Made by a program: the position numbers and the translations under genes
From: Prunus persica
Taxonomy: Eukaryota; Streptophyta; Magnoliopsida; Rosales; Rosaceae
Direction of reading: 5' to 3'
Assembly: GCF_000346465.2 (NCBI RefSeq)
Contig: NC_034010.1
Coordinates: 28,498,787-28,562,786 of the forward strand
Length of the DNA stretch: 64,000 bases
The notes under the pieces: generated by a model
What the model was told of the DNA's origin: nothing
Seen by the model: only the letters and a program-made list of their open reading frames with translations
The model's database searches: none
Part shown: piece by piece, positions 55,522 through 64,000 of the stretch
Position numbering within the stretch: position 1 is the stretch's first letter
How the letters are laid out: each line of letters opens with the position of its first letter

Positions 55522-57518
55522 GATTTGTATGATGAGATTATTATGAGCTATAAAACAAGGCTTGTATATATAGAAGAAGAGCAGAGGAAGTGATATGTGC
55601 TTGGAACTTTATGGTGTTGGCGTTTGTCAACAAGTAGTTGAAAACTGCTCTATTAATAAAGGAGCTGGCTGGCTTTTTGCCTGCAGGCTGCCTGCAGTGG
55701 CCAATATTCCTGAACTCATAATTAAAAATGCTACCACCAAGTCAGAATTCTTAATGAGATCGGTACTGTGTTACATACATGTACTTTCCCACGTTTATCC
55801 AAAATGACAAAAGTTGACTTTTAAAGCAAGTCGCTTTCTGCACTATCTAAGCTGGCCGCCTGGCCCCCATGTGTAGCTCTAGCTCGAATGTTAATTTGCA
55901 CAGTTGACTTATCCTCATAGAGAGCTTTGTTTTTTTAAAATGCATAATCTAATCCATGTCTTGCTGGAATGGCTGGCAGGCAGTGCTACGGCATGAATGA
56001 TGAAGTTTTCCTTCTCTTTCCTCTCAAGAATGCATTATTTATGCAACTGGTGTGAAATATCTGAGTAGCCATCAATACTTTAATCTTTTTATTTTTCAGA
56101 CATTTGAACATTGGTATAGCGACTTCTACAGTCTACTTTGTTTCTGGGCGAAATTTATGCGAAAATTATGTTACAACTTTCAAGCCATTTGGACTTTTTG
56201 TTGTTGTGATTGCATTGTTTAGAGTATTAAATTCCAAAACTCCCATATGATAGCAGAAGAATTTCTAGTATCTACTGTTTCCTCGCATGAAGACAACATT
56301 CAGGCAAGACTTCTAGCATTCATGCACTGCACCATAAAACAGATAAATCTAAAAGGCTCACTGTAACTTGGCAATTTTATCGAAATTATTTGATTTTAAA
56401 ACAGCCAAATTCATGTTGTCAGCAAGCAGGCTACACCAGTAAACTAACATTATAAATGACACTAAAATTAATCCGGAAAAACAAAGTCACACCAGTAAAC
56501 TAACATTATAAATGACACTAAAATTAATCCGGAAAAACAAAGTCAATTGCCATTTCTTATTGCATATGTATGAGATTTGACCTGTTTCACATTTAAAAAC
56601 TTTTTGTACTTTCTTATTTCAGCATCTGCAGTTGACTAAAATACAGTCTGTTATTATTCATGTTATGTAAGAGAGTTCTGAAATTATGAGTAAGAAAATT
56701 GCATGGATTGACCAATAAAATAAATGTAGATAAGATTTCTGAAATTATGAGTAAGATAATTGATCAAGTTAAGTTGTTTAGTGGTACAAGTATGTCTGTC
56801 AATAATATAGTCTTGAAAGGTTTGGTTTTGACAACTAAGCAGTTTAGATGACATGACAGACATTGCTCGATAGCCCCATTTTCATCCCAGACAAGTCTTC
56901 CGACAATCCGATAGGCTAATTTTCTTTGATTTTCTATAGCAATGACCTTTTTCGATCGAAAACTGTCATGCAAATAACATCCAATTAATGTAAGTTGGAT
57001 TGGATGATGGCTAGCTGCAGGGAAGACAGAGTATTTGGAAATCTGGGAGCTTCCACTTTCGATATACATTTTTTTCTGTGTCTCTTCCAGCACATAATCA
57101 AATGCTCATCCAAAGATTGAGCATTACAGTGATTCAGCAGAGTGGCTCCGCTTTTAGTAGCTGTGAAGATCATGTTGCATACATATTTACATAACAGAGA
57201 ATCTTAATTACCATATTCCAGGTAAAACCCAACCAACACCTTGAGATGTACTGGTTTAATTTTTCTGAGTTTGATGTAAACAAAATTATCAGACATTCGA
57301 AAAAGGTACGATATTTTACATCTCTGATTTACAACACTATGACATGATTATGCGACAAACTAAACCACTAATTGGTTCATCAACAGAACCAACTGCATAA
57401 TTTGGACCTTTTCTTTCCTGTTCTTTCCAAGAACCAACTGTGTCTCTCAGCCTTGAGAGTTGAGAAGAAAGTAGAATATATGTTTCATTGAAACAGATTG
57501 GTGTCTGGAAAATCCAAC
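55522..57518. other. Intergenic between the two CLE-like genes
   Basis: AT-rich DNA with a perfect 56-bp tandem duplication at 56433-56544. A 109-codon minus-strand frame at 56764-57093 has no recognisable domain and is not called. Confidence 0.45.
56433..56544. repeat. Perfect 56-bp tandem duplication
   Basis: Two identical head-to-tail copies (56433-56488, 56489-56544) starting ACACCAGTAAACTAACATTA. The identity suggests a very recent event or an assembly artefact. Confidence 0.9.
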
Positions 57519-57788
57519 TCAGTTGTGAAGTGGATTTGGTCCACTAGGGACAGCTTGATGAGCAACAGCATTTATTTGGTTGATCTTCTTATATCCAAAT
57601 CCTGCAGAAGAATGAGAGCCAGAAATAAGGCGCCGGGCAAACAGAGAAGAAAACTTTGCTGTTAGTCTTGACGCTGAATCTTCACTTCTAGGACAACGCG
57701 GGCTGATGCACCGGCAACTTGAAACCTGAACCAGTGCTAGAATAACAACAAAGCACAAAAACACAGGAGAGAGTTTATGAATTCTCAT
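57519..57788 (-). CDS. CLE-like secreted peptide precursor
   Basis: An 89-codon intronless frame. The signal peptide (MRIHKLSPVFLCFVVILALV, cleavage near VSSC) is followed by a basic/Ser-rich linker and the C-terminal QAVPSGPNPLHN, a near-canonical CLE dodecapeptide in which the usual Arg1 is Gln. The precursor ends exactly at the peptide, as in A-type CLEs. It is preceded by AVAH, shared with the neighbour at 55255-55521. A TATA-like motif (reverse of TTTTTATAG at 57825-57833) lies about 40 bp upstream, giving a very short leader. CLE peptides signal through LRR receptors such as CLV1/BAM/PXY; which one applies here is unknown. Confidence 0.75.
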   Translation of the reverse strand: MRIHKLSPVFLCFVVILALVQVSSCRCISPRCPRSEDSASRLTAKFSSLFARRLISGSHSSAGFGYKKINQINAVAHQAVPSGPNPLHN

Positions 57789-59560
57789 GACTGAAAACTT
57801 GGGTACAAGTGCATTCAGGGGGAGTTTTTATAGCGAAGGAATGAGGGAGGTTCTTTTTAAGTTGTTTGTATGTGTTGGCAAGCAGGTTTCAACTAAAAGG
57901 TTTATTTATAGGGAAGGATCATCAGGCACACCCTTCTGCATTTTTTTTTTCTCTCTCTTTTTTCCAAGGATAGGATCAAGGCAACCACTGCTGAGAAAGA
58001 TCCAAAATTAACAATCAATCAATCATATCACACGATTGAACACTCATTTTCTAATCATTGATAGGCTTAAATGAAAGAAAAATATACAAGTGAAATAACA
58101 GATAATCCATTCAAAAGGACAACACATTATAAACAAGAAGCTCAGCACATCTGATAGAAACTGATTGATGATGTTAAAGCACACATGATCATGATGGCAT
58201 GATGCTGAGACATCAAGGCCATTGGCAGCTCCTAATTATCTCCCAACTATGATGCATAGCTTTCTGACGCTACATGGCTCATAACAAGTTGAAATTCTAG
58301 GCTTCTAGTCTGCCAGGCATGCATATTTATCAAGTACTTTATGAGAAAAGTTGAAGCGTGTTAGAAAGGCAAGTCAAAAACATTGTAGTGCCAAGGGACC
58401 AAGGCATTTAATCAATCGTACACATTGTTGTAAAACAGTGCACTGAAAAGATATCTCAATGCCCCAACTTCAACTGCCAGCAGGAGACAGCGAATGGTGC
58501 AGCTATAGAACCTGTCCTTTGTGATCCAATTATAAAGGACGCCAATCTTGCATTGCCAACATTTGTAGGGGGCTATGGTGAGGGGTTGAAATAAACCTTT
58601 CTTAATTAAAACTGATCAAATAGTTACTAAGGACCCCCTTACTACAGTCTTTCTGTATTTTTAGGGATATTGAATTTGTCTTCTCAAAATTTCCAAGTGT
58701 CTAGTAGGTGCCCTTGATTTTCAAGATATGTATCACAATCTGATGTAGAAGTAGCTTATGCTTTCTCCCAAGGGGACATTGATTTTCAAGTGACATGAAG
58801 GGTAGAAAACTTGGAACATGTTTCTCCTATCTTTTAAACATCCAAATCTCTATATGGACGTGATTTGATTCTGTGTTCCAAAGCGATGGGAAAGAAAGGA
58901 CTTTGAGAAAAAGATAGCATGCTTCTGTTTTTATATGGCATGCTTTGTGAAGCTTGTAATGTTCCTGGACAAGGCGCTAGAGTGACAATTAACAATCTTG
59001 ATCGAATCACTGATCATTAAAATTAATAAAAAACGACTTCAATTTTGATGGGATTTTTCTTCATTTCTCCCTCACCTATGTCGTTTCCCACATCAAACAA
59101 CCCAGCATGCGATCTTATATTACCAACAATTTGGCCATAATCATTTTTTTTCTGCTGGATCACCGGATCACTTCCCTTGCAGCCTTCAGTTCCATCATTC
59201 TACGAATTAAATGATTGAACCAGAAAAACAGGCGTACCATCTCTGGCAACATTATAAGAACAGAAATACAAAATTTGCAGTCTATGGGACGGGAAAAGAA
59301 AATTTGATGGATTCAAAAAGCTGTTTCGCATGTACGAATCATCATATATATATAATTCCTTAACCGCATAAAGTACTCAAAGAAGTCTGACATTGCTCAT
59401 TTATTACATCACAAATTAAACATCCACGAAAATCTGATTATAACGGGAGTATCCTAGGCTATGAATGCAGTAAACTTATGAGTGCAGAAGATTCATCAAC
59501 TATGCGCAGCCAAACCCCAACCTTGCAACTACCCTCCAGAGAAATGGTTTACCCAACGTT
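57789..59560. other. Intergenic
   Basis: Promoter side of the second CLE-like gene and 3' flank of the MSBP-like gene. No other gene or repeat could be supported in about 1.8 kb. Confidence 0.45.
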
Positions 59561-61325
59561 TTACTCTTGCTTAGCTTCAGCACTAGTTGAGGTTTCCTCA
59601 GATTTAACAGCTGAGCTTTCAGATGGAATATCTTCAGCAGCTTTAGTGGTTTCACCAGTGGCTTCTCCATCAGTTTCTGCCTTCTTAATAGTTCCAACTG
59701 TGACATACTTGCTCATGAACTTGTATTCCCAATCCTGTAAGGCATCTAGTTCAAATGGACCAAGACCAGAGATATCACCAGTCAGATCTTTGTCTTCAAA
59801 AGACATTTTTGCAAGAGCTCTGCTAGCATCTTTTCCTGCGAACAGTGCGTAAGGCCCACCAGGTCCATAAAACATCCTGCAGCCATGGTTCAGAAGTAAA
59901 CAAACTAAGATCCATAAGCAAGAAAACTATTTAGGACAGCATAGGCAAAGTACTAGTAGCTATCAAACTATTAGTTGCACATAACCCATAATGACATGGA
60001 TGGTTAAGCAAGAATGGCAGAGTGTATTTTTTACTAATATTCAACCAATCTGATGTCCATCAAAAAGTTGTTTTAGGCCAAAACATGATTTTTACCCGAA
60101 ACTGATAATCAAAATCCTAAAATGCACATATAACAAACAAAAGCGAGTAAGAAAAGAAGCAGTCAGTAAACTGGCTTGGTATGTTCCCATTCCCCACTTG
60201 GTGAGGTTGAAAGAAGTCATACTTGTTCATAGATTTAAAAACTACGAATACAACTCTTCAAAAATCAACTTGAATTGAAAAACCGTGGATGGACAAACAC
60301 ATAGCTAAACAAAAACAAGTAGAAAATGAGTTGGGACAAAGTAAAGACGCTGTGTAAGAAACAATTCTAAACACTTCTATTTTGCACAGACAGACATCAT
60401 TACCCTTCACCCCTCTCAAGCCAACGCTCCTAAAAAACAAACAATAAATTAATTGAGAAAATCGCATCTTTAATCATTTGATAAGATTGAACATCAACAT
60501 TGGTAGCATGTGAATATGATCGATTTGCTTAAATTCAAACTCCAATGAAATGCATCTCATAGATAGTAACTACTAGACCACAGAGAACTGCAATCCCCTA
60601 ATTATGTAATTTGCTGCTCTAATTCTACAGGAATTTCATGATCTCAGAATAACTAGAACACACAAGTCTAGAATTCCAAGGTTTTATGTGAGCCATTTGT
60701 CCACAAATTACAAATCCACAAAACATCGAAGATCAAGGCCACCAAACACGCAGAACATACCAGAAATCACAAAGGCATCCAACAATTTCACATCCCCAAA
60801 AACTGAAGTACCCTTTACCCGAGCTAATCCATAAACGATTGGTTTGATGAAGATCCAAAAATCATCAGATAACCAGCAGCCGATAAGAAGAAACATGCAA
60901 ACCAGGAGCTAAGGGAAGCTAAAACACCCGTTGACCACACTTGAAAACCCAGAAACCAAAAACTAAAACCCAAAATACGAATTAGAAAAATAAAAAAACA
61001 GAGAAAACCCCCAAATATGGTACCTGCTTTGAGACACGTCATAGATCTGACCCTTGATAGCCATGAGCAAAGGCTTCTTGGAATCGGTGCCGTCGTATTG
61101 CTTCAACTCGTCTTCAGTGATCTCGCCCAACTGGACAGGAGGAGCCAGAGGCTGCATCTCCTCCATGTTCCTGGGGGTCTGATGGTTATCAGACGACCCA
61201 AAGAGGCCCGAGATGACATGGTATATGGCAACCAGCAGAGCTAACAGTGTGAAGAAGGTCGCAGGAGAGAGCCCTGTGTATGCTACGATTGCCTCTTTCA
61301 GTGTTTCCCACAGTTGCAGAGCCAT
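59561..61325 (-). CDS. Membrane steroid-binding protein (MAPR, cytochrome b5-like domain)
   Basis: Membrane-anchored MAPR-family protein. Arabidopsis MSBP1/2 bind steroids, affect brassinosteroid and auxin responses, and scaffold lignin P450s at the ER. Two exons: 61325-61024 and 59876-59561, separated by a ~1.15-kb intron, 205 residues. Start MALQLWETLKEAIVAYTGLS at 61325; the frame extends 5' without another ATG. A membrane helix lies at about 20-42 (ATFFTLLALLVAIYHVISGL), then a proline-rich linker, then the cytochrome b5-like steroid-binding fold (~70-170). That fold shows ITEDELKQYDGTDSKKPLLM, AIKGQIYDVS, FYGPGGPYALFAGKDASRAL and DWEYKFMSKYVTVGTI. The C-terminal tail is rich in Ala, Glu, Thr and Ser (ETTKAAEDIPSE). 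No break is seen. Confidence 0.93.
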
Positions 61326-61757
61326 TTTTGGTTTCACTGGACTGAGAAGGAGAGAGAAGAGATAGAAGACTGAAGAAGCGGTGAAATTTTATCAACTCCC
61401 GGTCCGAGTCATAGCGGGGTAAGTAACGTTTCGTTTGGTATCGTTTGGTTTCGTCCTAATTCGCACTGGTCCCACCATCACCCACCAACTCTTTTTTTTT
61501 TTTAATTAGGAAAAAAAATCCCTCTATTTCTTTCTCTGTTTTTTCTTTATTTATTTTTAGTTTACTTCCTTTTATGAAATTAATTTCATTTTAATTTTCT
61601 CAGACTAGACTAATCAACAACAATATTTTTTTCAATGAGCAGCTTCAGTGAAATACATTATAATAAACACATACAGACCGGAAAGTTTTATTAATTAAGG
61701 GTTAGAGGCTGGTAAAACATTCTTTACAATTAATTAACCTTTTTTTTTTTTTTTCAA
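61326..61757. other. Intergenic between the MSBP-like and F-box/LRR genes
   Basis: Promoter side of the MSBP-like gene and 3' side of the F-box gene, with poly-T runs. No gene seen. Confidence 0.45.
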
Positions 61758-62837
61758 TCAAAGAGCAAGGGAAGCCACTTCATCTGCTTTCCACATCCCT
61801 TGTTCATATCTATGCCACCTGATGATCCCCTCGTCGTTTCTGGTCCTTTGGCACATGCTGCACGAGTCTTCCTGCACACGCATGGCCGTAGGCATACGCA
61901 TGCACGTTATAAATCTCTTTAACCTTGAAGCCTTGTGAACAATGGATGCATCAAGCTCCTCAACAATTCTAAAAGGTTGATGAGGCTGATGGGTTTCATC
62001 CAATACAACGCAATGCGATATGTTGAGAACTTCCAAGTTGGGTAGGCTCTCCAATATCACCATCAAAGCGTCCTTCGACAACATCGAGCACCGGAGGCTT
62101 AAAACCTCCAGTTTTGGAAGATATCTAACCATTGCCGAGGCAAAGGAATATGTATCACAAGTACCCATCAATTTGAGTTCCCTGAAGTTGTTGCAGTTGT
62201 AGTAAATCACCTGCAAGAGAGTGAGGTATTGATACTTTTCTATGTTCCCTATTGTCAGCGATTCAAGATGTTTCCAACACCCAATGCCCTTGCTGATGCC
62301 ATCAATCTTTATTTTGTTCCAAGATGGCATAACTAATCGTCTCAGCTTCGGGCACCTGTGATCGATAATTAAGAAGAGAAACAATTAGTTATTTAATTAT
62401 GTAAATCACCATCGTTTTGAAAGAGCATTTACCTACGTATACCTTTCAGCGGTGTAAGTGAAGAGGTCGTCGGGGACATATAACTGGAGATTGAAAATCA
62501 AGGTGGTTATGTTTTGGCGGCTGAGACTCAGAGAAACCTTCAAAACACGACTCAATGTCAAATCGGACTGGCTGCAAACATAAACATACGGCTCATCTTT
62601 GGTTTTGATGAAATTATGTTTAATCATTGACAAATCAAGTGTATGCCAAAGCTGGGGATCGCAGAGAGCCGAACGCCATGCACTGCAAACGGCACTGCAA
62701 TGGACCTTCTCAACGGCGGAAGATAAATCAGAGACGTCGTTGAAGGACTCAAAAATCTTCCACAATATGTCAATGCTGAGGTCTTCCCATCTCCCCAAAG
62801 TCTTCCCATCTTCCCATTCCATTGTTTCAGAAGCCAA
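61758..62837 (-). CDS. F-box/LRR-repeat protein (tandem copy 1)
   Basis: Predicted substrate-recognition subunit of an SCF ubiquitin ligase. Two exons: 62837-62443 and 62355-61758 (phase 2 junction at ER|CPKLRR), giving 330 residues. The N-terminal F-box (about 17-60) is WEDLSIDILWKIFESFNDVS, then VHCSAVCSAWRSALCDPQLW. The C-terminal half has LRR-like segments (CPKLRRLVMPSWN, CWKHLESLTIGN, CNNFRELKLMG, LPKLEVLSLRCSMLSKDALM, LPNLEVLNISHC) and a family tail CSMCQRTRNDEG...RWHRYEQGMW. It resembles the plant F-box/LRR family of At3g48880 type. Its target is unknown. A paralogue lies directly upstream on the same strand. Confidence 0.88.
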
Positions 62838-63366
62838 GCAAATCGTATAAATTCTTAAATAAAGAAATTGGTTAAATGGTTAGTGTATATAGTAACCACA
62901 AGGGAGCGGAAAAGTTCTTAATATTGAGTTTTCTACGGTCAACTGGGTGGGCGTCAGATGTATATATAGAATATTGAACAGAAACCAAGTCCTATTTGGA
63001 TAGGGATTAGCTTCACATAACTATAAGTAATAACAAGCCCTCTGAGTTCTGACCAATAAAACAATAATAACAAAACCCAAACTCCAAGCCCAAGCCCAAA
63101 AAACCTAGTTGGTTTAGAGCACGATGCTAAAGCAGATACATAAGAAAGACAAGTAATTACATAATGTACAGTACTGAAACATCTATTATTTAGAAACACC
63201 TCTCTTCATCAGGCAGTTTTATTTATGTGTTAACGAAGAAGAGGAGATGGAGCTTTATCGGGTGGGATAAGGCAAAACATTCACCAAAGGCAGAGACTAC
63301 ATAAGCGAGCTATATTAGCTTCTAACCCACAAATACAATTAGTGTCTCATTCCCTTGCTCTCATCG
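62838..63366. other. Intergenic between tandem F-box/LRR genes
   Basis: 529 bp of spacer holding the promoter of copy 1 and the 3' flank of copy 2. Nothing else is recognised. Confidence 0.5.
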
Positions 63367-63925
63367 TCAATAAGCAAGGGACCTCACCTCATCTTCTAGC
63401 CATAGCCCTTCTTCATACTTATACCACCTCATGAGTCCCTCGTCATTTTTGGTCCTTTGGCACATGATGCACGAGTCTTGCATGCAAGTTAAGAACATCC
63501 GTAAACGAGACGCCTTCTCGAGAATAACTGGATCGAGTTCTTTAAGAAGTCTCCTGGGTGCACGAGGCGGAGTGGTATCAATTACAAGGCAATGTGAGAT
63601 ATTGAGAACTTCTAGGTGTTGTAGGCCATCCAAGATAATGATTAACGCGTCCTTTAAGAGCATTGAGCACCGGAGGCTTAAAACCTTCAGTTTTGGAAGA
63701 TACGCAACTAGAGTCGAAGCAAAGAAGATGTCGCAAGGCCCCATGATCTTTAGTTCATTGAAATTTTTGCAGTTCTTGGCAATCTCCTCCATAAGATATG
63801 GGGGATTCGCTATGCTAGGCATTGTCAGAGATTCAAGATCTTTCCAGCATCGAATGGCCTTGCAGATTCCAGTTTTTTTAATTCTGTTCCAAGCTGGCAT
63901 CACTAGTCTCTTCAGCCGTGGACAC
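63367..63925 (-). CDS. F-box/LRR-repeat protein (tandem copy 2), 3' exon only
   Basis: Last exon of a paralogue of the gene at 61758-62837, about 186 codons. It begins at an acceptor (AACAG|GTGTCC, exon edge 63925) with the same phase. Blocks match one for one: CPRLKRLVMPAWN, CWKDLESLTMPS, CKNFNELKIMG, LPKLKVLSLRCSMLLKDALI, LEVLNISHC, and the tail CIMCQRTKNDEGLMRWYKYE. The F-box exon lies beyond the right edge of the window. The deduced protein is somewhat shorter in the segment before CIMCQRT (no counterpart of RMPTAMRVQED). No frame break is seen. Confidence 0.87.
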
Positions 63926-64000
63926 CTGTTGTGACAAAGAGAAACAACCTCATATCATACATCTAAATCTCAGATTAACTTTAACACGTGCAGGACATTC

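Noticed and set aside
56764..57093. 109-codon minus-strand frame between the CLE-like genes
   Set aside because: No recognisable domain, odd composition, no promoter-like context and no splice continuation; most likely a chance frame.

Overview
The window is nuclear DNA of a dicot plant. It has AT-rich intergenic DNA, short plant-type GT-AG introns (some GC-AG), (GA)n and (TA)n microsatellites, and only plant-family genes: HD-ZIP IV, PORR, SLAH anion channel, XBAT-type RING ligase, TFL1/BFT, EMS1 receptor kinase, class B heat-shock factor, plant MBD and CLE-like peptides. Protein style suggests a woody rosid, possibly Rosaceae (Prunus-like). That placement is inference and was not tested by any search.

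Left part (1-20.7 kb): the 3' end of an HD-ZIP IV homeobox gene (+); an intronless PORR organelle RNA-binding gene (+) with a 396-bp tandem duplication downstream; a mosaic of broken pieces at 5.7-8.3 kb (a phosphorylase-like exon, an orphan first exon, a retrotransposon gag remnant) interleaved with two arrays of a 20-bp palindrome; an SLAH3-like anion channel (+); an 842-bp terminal-inverted-repeat element; an XBAT33-like ankyrin-RING E3 ligase (+); and a BFT/TFL1-like flowering regulator (-).

Middle (20.7-47 kb): about 6 kb of intergenic DNA with microsatellites; an intronless EMS1-like LRR receptor kinase (+); HSFB2b-like (-) with two perfect heat-shock elements upstream; a TMEM161-like membrane protein (-); a Pack-MULE-like element with ~165-bp inverted ends carrying an F-box fragment; a COR27/28-like cold/clock gene (-) with a DRE core and evening elements upstream; a SIS-domain protein (-); and protein phosphatase inhibitor-2 (-). 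A third array of the same palindrome lies between inhibitor-2 and the divergent ARFRP1 gene.

Right part (47-64 kb): the ARFRP1 GTPase (+), CTF8 (-), a two-MBD methyl-CpG-binding-domain protein (-), two divergent CLE-like secreted peptide genes in tandem (-), a membrane steroid-binding/cytochrome b5-like protein (-), and two tandem F-box/LRR genes (-), the last running off the right edge.

The genes do not form one pathway, as is usual in a plant euchromatic segment. Several are stress or developmental regulators whose promoter motifs fit their identity. The most unusual feature is the GTATAGCCGNNCGGCTATAC palindrome family: three arrays, more than 20 copies, conserved arms and a variable two-base centre.
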